Translations under genes and position numbers: made by a program
Notes under the pieces: model-generated
Told to the model about the DNA's origin: nothing
The model's database searches: none
The model's input: the letters and a program-made list of their open reading frames with translations, nothing else
Origin: Rallus limicola
Lineage: Eukaryota; Chordata; Aves; Gruiformes; Rallidae
Direction: 5' to 3'
Assembly: GCA_022605955.1 (NCBI GenBank)
Contig: JAKCOZ010000001.1
Coordinates: 73,848,520 to 73,912,519, forward strand
DNA length: 64,000 bases
Shown here: positions 11,016 to 20,849 of the stretch, one piece after another
Numbering within the stretch: position 1 is the stretch's first letter
Layout: each line of letters starts with the position of its first letter

Positions 11016-13780
11016 AGTGTAAGTCATCAAACCCCTCCACAAAATAAATTAAGATCAGAATCAAACTTTTCAAGCTTATAGGTGTTGAAGATGTAGTTAT
11101 AAAATGGGAATTTCAACTTATTCTAACCCTTGTGCCCTCCCCCCTGCCAGATACTTATAAAAAAAGGTCAACACCTTCTCTGAGCAGCTAGCCTAGAAAA
11201 TAAAAGTCAGACTGATGTGCGTATCAGTCCCTGGAGCTGAACATTTCATAGTTATTTTCCCCTAAAAATTGAAGATTACGTGTTCTCTCATTACATTTCT
11301 GCACTGGTCTTCAGAATTTAGCAAGAAATAGCTACCAGGTTCTTCAGGTTTTTTGTAATTCTGGAAGACCAGAATTCAGGCTCACAGCTGCTAGGGTATC
11401 ATGCTCAGGGTTCATGTTATCACCAAGGATGTCAAGTTGCTGCAAATTCGTTAGCAAATTGGCTCCCTCAACCTGAGTCAGTCCACACAGTGAACATCTA
11501 ATGTTCATGAGAACACAGGTAAGAGCTGTAGGAGAGAGGAACAGTACTGCTAAAACCAGGCAGCAGAACAGTCTCAGGAATCCCCAGCCACTGGTGTGTG
11601 AAGGATGGAGTATCACCCATTCTCAAACAAAAGCAAGGATGCAAGAAAACCAATGGGAAATTAATATTCTCATAAAATGTGTTTTATGTTCACAAAATAT
11701 AACAGCTTTATAAAAGTCTGTTTAGTCACAAGTTATTTAAATTAGCAAGGCTAGAGTCACAATTCTAATTCCCTGTGAAAAGGAATCCCATTTCTTTGTT
11801 ACAAAGTAATCTGATATCCTTCTCTCAAGACATGCACGCATACACAATCTCACCATAAACAGCATTATTCAGTAATTACAGCAAAGAGGAGGTTAAGGAA
11901 TACCTATTTTCCCACCACGACTATCCTATTAATATATAAACCCCATTACATACAATTAAGCATCCAAACATATTTGCTCAAGGAAACTAAACACTCTTAG
12001 GTCCAACATTCTTGCAAACTAACAGAAAACTTCTGCAGGAAGCAAACTTAATAATCAGAGATTCTGCAGCATTTTTTTGAGATTATTCTTACAGTTGCTT
12101 GCTGCATTTTTTTGTATCTTCCTGTAGACTCTTTGATACTGAAGTCACATCTTTAAAACAATTATTGATAAGTCTGAGATTCAACATCGAGGGGAATACC
12201 ACTATGAATTGCCCTGGACCTCACAGGCTTGCGATGAATTAGACTTTCGTGGGTACTCTCAGGTAGTCTTGCCTCTATGCATGCATGCAAACATGGAATC
12301 TATAGACCTGGCAAGAGACCTGACAAAGTATTTATTTCAAATACATCAGAAGAGGTGGCTAACAAAACTACAGTATTGATTTACAACCACCTGATAACCG
12401 TAAACTTATCTAACTATAATGATGCCACAAGAAGCCTACTGGGTGAGCTCAAAGGCCTGCCTAGTCCAGCGGCTTACCCCAAACAGTATTAGATGGTCAG
12501 AGAGGACAAACATAAATACTCAATATGCCATCGACAAGCTTGGGGAGGCAAGTGAGATGGTAACTTCCCCTGCCTCAGGCTGTATCTCCATACTTTATGG
12601 TACTTAATGGATTCTTGCAAGAACTTTTAATACTTACAGTACCTTGTAACAAAGGATTCCACAATTTAGTTATGCTCACCTGGTACTCTGAGGTGTTTCT
12701 TTAGACAACACAAGAAGTGGACTTCTAAAGGAAATTGGTACACAGAGAAACAGTTTTGGTATTTGATTAAATAACAACATTTGGAGAAGTTTCACTTCCA
12801 TAAATGCTATAGATTGAACTATGCCCTTTGCTAAGCATTGTATCTGAAAAGGGCTTACTGTAGTATAGATCTCAGCTGCATGTTTAAAATAGGCCTGACA
12901 TATGGGGAAACTTTCCACAGATTTAATGATACTGAAAATAATGACTAAACACAGAGTCAGAAAAAAGTAGCAAAAAGATATATGCATCCTGTTCATCCCT
13001 CCAGTCAGCCACCCTAAGTACGATGATGCATAAAGAAAAGATAAATTGCACTATTCCATAGATTAGAAGGATTACAGAAAGGTCAGATAACTAAAGAGAG
13101 AAATGATATGCTGAGAAAGAACTGAAAGAGTGTATAGCTCTAGGAAGGCAGTTAATATTTTATGTTACAGTAACTCAGAAACATAGGAACCCTAACTTCT
13201 AGAAATACAACTCCTTGGATTCAAGCAAAATACTGAAAAACCTCATCAGAATGGTTTTGTTTCTTTTGAATAGGATTAGATTGGAGGACAAGCTCTGCCC
13301 CTCTGTCATCAAATACCCCAGCACATGAGGAATCTCAGTTGGCAAGAGTGCTTGTGAAGTAAAATCCCTCTCAGGAAAGCATCTCTGTTTGAGAAATCAA
13401 GTCAGCACATATATAAGGCTAATTGTTATGAGTCAGGGCTCAGTGTCGACAAAGGTAGCCGAATCAATCCTGAAAGCAGTAAAGCAGTATGATGTTCCAA
13501 GAATGAAATGGTTGCACTATTGAAAGCAATGGTATTTTTGTACACTTCAAAAAGACATATTTTTTGACAGATTTTAGGAGGTATAGATAGTAACAAAAAG
13601 GAAAGCAGAAGAACTTCAGTATCTTAATATAATAACTTTAGCAAATTAATTTGTTAGTGCTAACAATACAAACCTGGAGAGGGAGTTAGGCAAGCATACT
13701 GGAAAATGTCTGAATCTACAGATTCAGGCAAGACTCAAAAATATTCTCAGTTGAAAAAAAAAAAAAAATCACTTAATTTT
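11016..13780. other. Non-coding stretch with weak exon-like signals
   Basis: No gene is recognised. On the plus strand a pyrimidine-rich acceptor ending at 11314 and a consensus donor at 11519 would bound a 204-nt exon, but every frame contains a stop, so it could only be non-coding or untranslated. A minus-strand candidate exon at 12680-12724 is listed separately. Confidence 0.45.
12680..12724 (-). other. Candidate 45-nt exon (unconfirmed)
   Basis: On the minus strand, a pyrimidine-rich tract ending in TTTCCTTTAG precedes position 12724, and the donor CCAG|GTGAGC follows position 12680. The 45 nt between are a multiple of three and open in two of three frames, one reading SPLLVLSKETPQST and the other VHFLCCLKKHLRVP. 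No protein family is recognised. Chance pseudo-exons with signals of this quality are expected in tens of kilobases, so this is a pointer for RNA evidence rather than a gene call. Confidence 0.18.
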
Positions 13781-13789
13781 ACAATCCCA

Positions 13790-14480
13790 CCTTCAGTGGG
13801 CAGATGCCTACCCCTCCTGATGCCCAAGGCTAACCAGGCTGTGCTTGGACAGAGCTCTGAGCATCCCTGAGCCCTGGGCACCCATGAGAACCAGGGGAGG
13901 AGGATTTCTAATGTCTGGAGATATGGCAGAATGATTAATGTGAGAAGGTAACCTGGGGGGCTGTTGCAGGGCAAACAAGAGCTTATGAAAAACCTGAACT
14001 GGTAGTCTGGCAAAGCAAGGCAAAGGCAAGCAGAGAGAGTGCCAGCATCCACTGAAAAGCAGAAACCAGACCCAATGTGCTAGTAAAAACGGGCACTAAG
14101 GCAAGATGAGCATTGACACTGCAGACAAGCTGCCAACTCACCGGCGGAGATGGGTAAATAGAGAAAACAGCTTATGAAATATATGGCCCTCCCCAGCACC
14201 CTGACAATTCTCCCTCTCTCCAGGGTGATGAGAGGGCAGCAACCTACAGCTATGCTCCTATAGGCAGAGAAGGGCAGAAATCAGTGCAACCGGATGTGAG
14301 GTTCTCACAAGGACAACAACAAGGCATCAGCATGACGGATGGGTGACACTTCTGGTCATGTCCCTCCCCCTCCCCAATGTACATAAACACCATTCAGGCT
14401 GCACAGTAAAGAATTAAGGGAGAACTGCTTGACTGTGCAATCTTAATTCAGTTGTCTTGTGCATATGTATCATATAAATA
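13790..14480 (+). other. Unclassified GC-richer block, possibly old LTR or terminal exon
   Basis: GC rises relative to the flanks. On the plus strand, a strong acceptor (TTCTCCCTCTCTCCAG ending at 14222) leads into an open frame that begins GDERAATYSYAPIGREGQ and ends at a TGA near 14346. It is followed by a C-rich stretch and an A/T-rich end around GTAAAGAATTAAGG. The layout could be a diverged LTR element or a terminal exon with its 3' UTR. No AATAAA, primer-binding site or second LTR is seen, and I do not recognise the peptide. Confidence 0.2.
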
Positions 14481-16770
14481 TATTACACCAATCTTTTTTA
14501 CATAAAATGTCACCCGCAGGATAGATTATGCTCACTTAACAAACAGTCATTTCATATTTTCTTTATTTTCAGCATTTCTTGTAAAAGCCTGGCCTTATTT
14601 ACTCTATGTTAGTTGGACTCCTCTCTGATAAAGCAACTCCTTTTTGGCTTTTCTGCAGTCTCCCATAACAGGATCGCTATGCTATATCAAATACAGCAGT
14701 CTACCAACATGCATACCCACAAGAGGACTAAATTAAGCTTGTGTAAGTTACCTTAATTATGCCTGCCCCCTCCCCCTCTGATTTTCTCAGCGCTTGGGTT
14801 TTCTGTTTTACGACTGTAATCAGCATTAGGTTTTGTGGTCGATACCTTAAGTATCACTGCAACAAATTTAAGTCATGGCTTCTTTAGTTACTGTAAATTT
14901 AGTTTAAGATAAAAGTTGCATGAGGATATGAAACAGAAAGGATGAATAAAAACAGTAATTAGAAATGTAGATTATATCCTTCCAATCTACACATGAAATA
15001 ACATAATAGAACAAGTATCATGACTATTCAATGGTATAATAGTCTTTGGAGCACGCACCTATAAAGAAATGAAAAAGCAGCCCTACGTTTGAGAGTTTAA
15101 TGGTATAAACAGATTAGACTTGCAAAGAATGGGAAGCTACCAGACAGAGAGGCAACTCAAGAAAAAAAACCCTTCACACTCCAAAATCCCCCTGAGCAGG
15201 TCACTGACAGAACCAGGTCTCTGCAGACCCAGCCCAGCACCACCACCCCCCACTCCCACGAACCCACACAGCCTCCCCACCCAAATCGCAGGAAGGAACC
15301 AAATTAATCTGCGGGGCTTCAATGGAAAACCAGGAACACAAATCAAAGTCTCCTTTATTTTAATGTATTAACAGTACTAAAATTCACTTTCCGTTCTAAT
15401 GTACTGGTATTAAACTTATCATTTTATCATTAGGATTATTGTTTTCCCTACACATTTGCAATAACATCCATCATGATAGTATTGGAGAGCTTTCAACATC
15501 TCCATTTCAGTTAAATGAATTGCATAAATTCCCCTATTTCTACAGGGGACGAGAGGCACAGAGGATGAGAGGTTCTTAGCAGGGCTTCTTTAAAGTTAAA
15601 GATGCACAGATATGTAGAGTTAAAGACACACAGACATTGCCAAAATCTGATTCATTATCTTCAGTAATACCAAGCAGCGAGTATTAATGTAAAATCTTTT
15701 TAAAAAATCTTTACCAGCAAAGAGGAGTATGTAACTTTGGCTGTTTCTATGGATTTTAATTGATTTTTAATCTGCTGATGGTAGACTGTAAATAATTGCT
15801 CAAAGCACACACAAGTGCAAGTCAATAGGAAGTTTTATTAGTTTGCTTTCAGAGAATTATAGCAATGATTGAAGGACTCTGAAGCACGCAGAGGCCCACG
15901 ACCTGAATGGTTTCTCTTCTCCTTGCAGGCTGTTTGAACACCACCTCCATAAGGGTCCAATTCAGCCAGCATTTACATTTGACTTCCGCACCATGGAAGC
16001 CTAGGATAGCTGCAAAGAAAGTGCTAACATTATATTTTTAATTTTTTTTTTTGTAGAATAGGGCCCTAATTCATTGGCAAGGCAGCCAGTAAAAGCTCTT
16101 GTATACAGCACACCTCGTCTATAAATCATCTCACAAAATTACCCAGAAAGGGTTCCGAAACAAATCATCTTTTTTTTTTTCCTGTCCTGTAGCTAAAAGG
16201 AAGGAAAGGGTTGTACATGCAAAAATTTACTTTTCCCCCACTTCTTTTCATCCTTTTAAATAGCCTACTGTTTATATTTTTATACCAGCACATAACTGCA
16301 AGTGATCCCAACACCAAATTCACATTTTTTTTTCACATCAGTTGTCTTGCTGACCTTTATCTTGCACTATGTGTATACAATGGGAAATTGGGACCCCTGA
16401 AATATTCTTCTCAGCTGGCACCCAAACCTTCTCCCTTTCCACATCCCCTTAATTTCATCCTGCCACTTGAAAAAAAACCCAAAACATCGACAAATAGAAC
16501 AAGTTCAAAAGACTTAAGTCAAGAAACTCCTTATTTCTAGCAAATCCAGGCTACCAAAGCAGGAGAAGAAAATATCAGAGCGCCCTTCTTCTTAACCAGC
16601 ATAGGCAACACCTCTGCTTCTACCTCTCCTCCCCAGCAATGCACCCAGTGATAAAGAGCTCACAGCAACACATCGATGCAACGTCAACAGCCTTGATGTT
16701 TTGGAGAAATCCTGAGAATAGTTCTCTCATGCTACACTCTTAGTCCTACAGCTTGGCACTAGGCATTTAT
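14481..16770. other. Non-coding stretch with one MIR-like relic
   Basis: This stretch is AT-rich. A C-rich part at 15220-15285 gives short open frames on both strands that look like low-complexity artefacts. A MIR-like relic is at 15528-15592. A faint match to an ancient palindromic repeat (GGGTCCAATTCAGCC) lies near 15953. No gene is seen. Confidence 0.5.
15528..15592 (-). repeat. MIR-like SINE fragment
   Basis: CCCCTATTTCTACAGGGGACG followed by AGAGGCACAGAGGATGAGAGG resembles the reverse complement of the MIR core part CCTCAGTTTCCTCATCTG-TAAAATGGGG. It is short and diverged, so only a tentative call is possible. Confidence 0.35.
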
Positions 16771-16779
16771 GTGACTCAC

Positions 16780-16861
16780 CCAAAAGCAGAAAGTAATGCA
16801 GCAGAAGCACAGCAGAATACACTGGCAGTTCCACCGACCGCTTAGGAGGTTGCTTCAGCAT
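16780..16861 (-). CDS. Candidate first coding exon with hydrophobic N-terminus (unconfirmed)
   Basis: On the minus strand an ATG at 16861-16859 has A at -3 and opens a 27-codon frame that runs into a consensus donor TTGG|GTGAGTC at 16780, leaving phase 1. The peptide starts MLKQPPKRSVEL and continues PVYSAVLLLHYFLLL, that is, a basic N-terminus followed by a 15-residue hydrophobic run, as in a signal peptide or type II signal anchor. A phase-1 exit is common for exons that encode secretion signals. Against it: the upstream DNA (16870-17500) has no CpG-rich promoter, and leucine runs arise easily from CTG/CTT-rich DNA. No known protein is recognised. Confidence 0.22.
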
Positions 16862-16869
16862 CCTGCCTA

Positions 16870-19555
16870 TAATTTAAACTAAGTACCAAAGAAGTATTTG
16901 CATACTTTAAAAAAAACCCCAAAAACCCAACAAACAGAAAAGCCAAACCACAACCAAAAAACAATAGACAATTTTCTTAGCCAGCCTAAACACTTGTAAG
17001 GAGGGTAGTACCGTCATCTTCTGCTCATCTGCTCATGTGAAGAACAAAGCTCTTCCCTTAAGTTCAAAGCTCACAATAGCTCAGCACAGAAGAATAAAAA
17101 AACCCCATGCAAAACCTGGTCATAAAAAAGCTACATCCATAGCAAACGCAGGACCTTTTTTTGAGAAAACTTTGGAAGTTACATAAAGTCTCCTTTAAAT
17201 AGTCAACGCCACCTGATTCATGGGCCCTGTGCATTATCAAATATGTGGATTAACTGCGTAGTAGTGCAAAGATGACTGAAAACACGCAGTACTACTTGTA
17301 CCACTCACATAATCAGTGATAAAGTATCTGATTTCACATCCCTTGTGGTGATGGAAGATGACACACATTTTTTCACACATTTCAAAGGCACAGGATTCTT
17401 CAAGGCATAAACGAAATCATCTAAGTGCAGAAAAAAACACTAAATGGAAAACCCAGAAGCTACTGAGATCAGAATATTACCCATTTTACCTTCTGTAAAC
17501 ACAGAAAGACAGCATCTTGCTTTCATGTCTAATTTGAGAAGAAAATATTTAACATAAATAATACTCATGAAGATAGATCTGGCCTAAATTCCACGAGGGA
17601 CAGTGGTCTTCTAATGTGAACTGCAAAGATAAAAATCACTGATGTCCTCACGTGCTTCATTTGCCTTGCGGTACGTCTTGAGAACATCTCGGTCATTGTT
17701 TGTAGATCTTACTCACCAAATCGAGCCCACAGATTGCTCATAGATGATGGTGATTTAGTGATGATCTATACACCATGATCAGTCAAGAAGTGTTATTTCT
17801 GACTCACGAGTGGTTAGCAAATATTCAGAAGATGATGACCACATACAATGCTGACTAAAATATTTTCCAGGAAAATGCCAATTACAGTAGCTGTTGCAAT
17901 GATTCCCAGACAACTGCCAAAACTTTCCCAGGCAGCACGTTCCTTGACCACATATAAGAAAACCAAAGTCTTGGACAAAATAACTTCCTTATGGCATTCT
18001 GCACTATTTGACTATCTCAGGTTAATTCCTTGGATAGATTCATACACATGAAGATGTGCTCCAGCAAGACAATTACTCTTCTGTTCTGTTTTGACTACAA
18101 AATAAATGGTTAAATCCACTAGTCACTGGCTCATAAAACAATTTGTTGAAATAATGAATTCAAATATACTAATAGGATACAGAGGTTCACCATTAATTGT
18201 TTAATCCATAGCTGCATAATACTGTACTGAATTATTTCCCACCCCCCCACACCCCTTTACCCCTGCTAGGAACTGACACAAGTACAATAATTAAAATAAA
18301 TCTCAACACAACCATTTGGAAAATTGCCAACATTTTCAAGAACTTATAATTTTCTTCCTCTCCCCCTTTCCCCAAGATAAAATACAGTTTTGACATCTTG
18401 GTAAAAAACAGTTGCAAACTGTTACTTAGAATTTAAGAAAAAAAAAAAATCACTGTTTTAATCATGACCTTTCATCTGTCCTTGATTTGGAGGGAAAGGG
18501 TGGAGGAAATTGGCCACTTACAGAAGTAATCCTACTGGGCTCTCGTCTCTCTGACTGACAGCCTCATGTGGCTAAACACATTCACAATTATAAATAAGAA
18601 CTGCCCCTCTCAAAATGGCAGAACTTATCCTCCATCAAGTGAGATGTACTTGGAGCACATGGATGGTGAAAATGACCTTTGAAATACAGGATAAATAGCA
18701 AGCTTTCTGTGTTGTCCATCTCCAGACACATTTTACAAAAGGATGCTCCCAATTATTATTTACGTAATGCTCAGAATAGCTAAATACTGGCCATGTCATT
18801 ATTATGAGAACGAAAGACACATTAATAAAAGCTACTGTTAATAGTACTGTAATAATGTCTGCCAATAGGCTCTCTTCAATTTAAGATTATATCTGAATAT
18901 GGGCTATTTGAAGAAAAGTACAGCTACACCATTAGCTGCAATGTCTTTACAGATACTTTCAAAATGTGACAGATCACTTTGAACAGAAACAGCGGCTTGC
19001 TGGCATTTGTCTGAGCTCACAAGGAACCAGTTCGATGAGCTAAACCAGCAGAAAATGCTTCACTCTTTCCCAAAGTTGCTGGCAATGGGGCAGAAAAGCC
19101 CAGTTCTGGATGAAGGGGAGATGCAGGAATGCACAGCCAGGACAGAAAGCTGGTGGAGGAGGGGCATCCCTTTCTTCTCAGGACCTCCAGCAGTAGGTGT
19201 GGGCAAGCACTGTCACCAAACCGCATCCCAGAAGGGGACTTTGAGTGACTTGTGGCTCTGCTGCTGAAACCACCTGCAGTCTCTCCAGAATGCCTTGCTT
19301 TCTTTGAGGGAAAAATAGGTATATTGAACGACACTTACCTTTCTAAAGTGCTCCAAGACCTTTGAAAAAACTAGTTAAAGTACCAATAAAGCCCATCCTG
19401 GAACTGGCTTGTCCAACTTCATACTGTAGACACTTCTAGCAACACCTTGAATGTCAGGCCACGCTGTGAAAGGTGGATGAACACCTAGGTGGATGCTTCA
19501 TAGAGCACAAACTTCAAGCAGCAAAGATGATTTGCGAATCAAGGAAAGGAGGAGA
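16870..19555. other. Non-coding stretch, AT-rich
   Basis: No gene is recognised. An A/C-rich low-complexity part lies at 16910-16965. The region 17640-17810 contains CpG-bearing sequence open in more than one minus-strand frame, with a consensus donor at 17715-17720, but it lacks a clear acceptor. A perfect minus-strand donor (AAAG|GTAAGTG at about 19337) has no exon that I can defend. Confidence 0.45.
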
Positions 19556-19559
19556 TAGA

Positions 19560-19617
19560 AAACTATTTCCTTTATACTTTAAACTACTCCTTCATACTTT
19601 AAACTATTTCTCCTTTA
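19560..19617 (+). repeat. Short tandem repeat, about 20-bp unit
   Basis: Two nearly identical units, AAACTATTTCCTTTATACTT and AAACTACTCCTTCATACTTT, are followed by a third partial unit AAACTATTTCTCC. The repeat is directly visible; the second unit is one base shorter than the first. Confidence 0.75.
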
Positions 19618-20019
19618 AACATCTCCCTAGATGCTCATTTCCAAAACCCAAAAGTAAAAACTGGAGCAATTTGACAGAAATTGTTGTGTAATGATCACAC
19701 AATCCCCAGCCGCTTTGGAGGGGGGAAGACCCACTCTCTTTCCCCTTCAGTGGACTCCTCTAACCACTTCTGCTTCTGTACTGGAACCGCACCCAAGTTG
19801 CCAGGTGAAAGGACACGCAGGAACTTCTCATATGCATGCAACCACACATACCCTCACAGGCACTTCAAACAGGCTGCATAAAAATCAATCTCTGCCTTAC
19901 CAAAAACATTCCTACAAACACCACCTTTCAGACAGCAAGAATAAGGAATGAGCTTTACTGTCTTGAAACAGGCTCAGAAGTTTCACAAGCCTTCTGAGAA
20001 AAGGGTAGGGGTTTCCCCT

Positions 20020-20405
20020 CTCCCTCCCGCCAGCACACCACCTCCCAAAAGCCGGGGAGGCACTGAGCCGAGCAGCTTGGAACAGGACCCGCAGCAGCAG
20101 ATCGGCCCGGGCAGAAACAACGCTTGTCTGTCTAGGTAAGATTCCTGCCAGCCTTCCCGCTAAAATTAGAAAACGGGCGACAGTACCTTGGCGCCTGTCA
20201 CTTGCTGGAGACAAATCTTTAGCTCTTTCCACAGCCAAGGGGTGGCATTTTGATTTCCGCCTGCCAGCTCCAAGTCACAGTGCTACCTTGCTATCGGCCG
20301 GGCTCTTCGGCAGCAAGACCCCCACCTGGCATCAGCCTCCTGCTCTGTCCTCCACCTTGGCACCATCCTTCTCCCCAAACAGCGGAAATGGGAGAAAGCC
20401 GAGCA
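20020..20405 (+). promoter_or_regulatory. CpG-rich segment with splice donor; possible promoter/first exon
   Basis: By hand count about 17 CpG dinucleotides fall in 385 bp, the densest spot in the window. GC is well above the flanks and observed/expected CpG is about 0.5-0.6. On the plus strand a strong donor TCTAG|GTAAGATT sits at 20135/20136. The open frames on both strands (20238-19912 minus, 19948-20139 plus) show no family motif. Together this could be a weak CpG island carrying the first exon of a non-coding RNA or an alternative promoter. Without transcript data it could also be a GC-rich conserved element. Confidence 0.35.
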
Positions 20406-20604
20406 AGGGGCAGCCACAGCTCAAAACAGGCAAAAAACTTTCTGGACAGGGAACAACAGTTCTCGCTCACCACATATTAAGACTCCGTCCTGGCTAGCTC
20501 AACAAGCAAATTCAGTGTGGAAGCAGGCGTGCTCATAATTCACACAGTTATATCAATATCACTTTTTAATCAAAAGATCTCAACCTCTTTCACATAGATC
20601 ACAA

Positions 20605-20670
20605 ACACCAAGCGTCACAATCTTCCTGTGACAGAGCAATGAATTATTATGCCCATTTTTATTAAAAGTA
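20605..20670 (-). repeat. MIR-like SINE fragment
   Basis: CACAATCTTCCTGTGACAGAG followed by GAATTATTATGCCCATTTTT resembles the reverse complement of the MIR 3' half (ATTATTATCCCCATTTTACAG). Its closeness to the similar relic at 20745-20830 supports a MIR-derived patch. Confidence 0.3.
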
Positions 20671-20744
20671 TTTAAGTTGATCTATTACCAATGTAAGTTA
20701 CAGATATATCCTACTGTCACAATCTCAAACACATTGATCCCTAC

Positions 20745-20830
20745 AAATCTTCTCTGAAGTAGGGAAATACTATTTTCTCTATTTTGGGTAATTGGAAACT
20801 CCGGTGCAGACAGACTATGGCCAGATGTAA
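20745..20830 (-). repeat. MIR-like SINE fragment
   Basis: TCTCTGAAGTAGGGAAATACT, CTATTTTGGGTAATTGGAAA and CTCCGGTGCAGACAG follow the order of the MIR reverse complement (AGGTAGGTATTATTATCCCC, TTTTACAGATGAGGAAACTG, AGGCACAGAG) with many substitutions. Confidence 0.4.
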
Positions 20831-20849
20831 ATGATCTTAAAAATCCACC

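Noticed and set aside
15137..15371. Opposed ORFs rich in proline or glycine
   Set aside because: They are produced by the C-rich low-complexity stretch at 15220-15285.
15935..16005. Possible ancient palindromic repeat (GGGTCCAATTCAGCC)
   Set aside because: The match is limited to one short block, too little for a call.
17700..17810. C/D-box snoRNA-like pattern (GTGATGA near 17758, CTGA near 17801)
   Set aside because: Only about 45 nt separate the boxes, the terminal stem is not adjacent to them and no C'/D' pair is visible, so chance is more likely.
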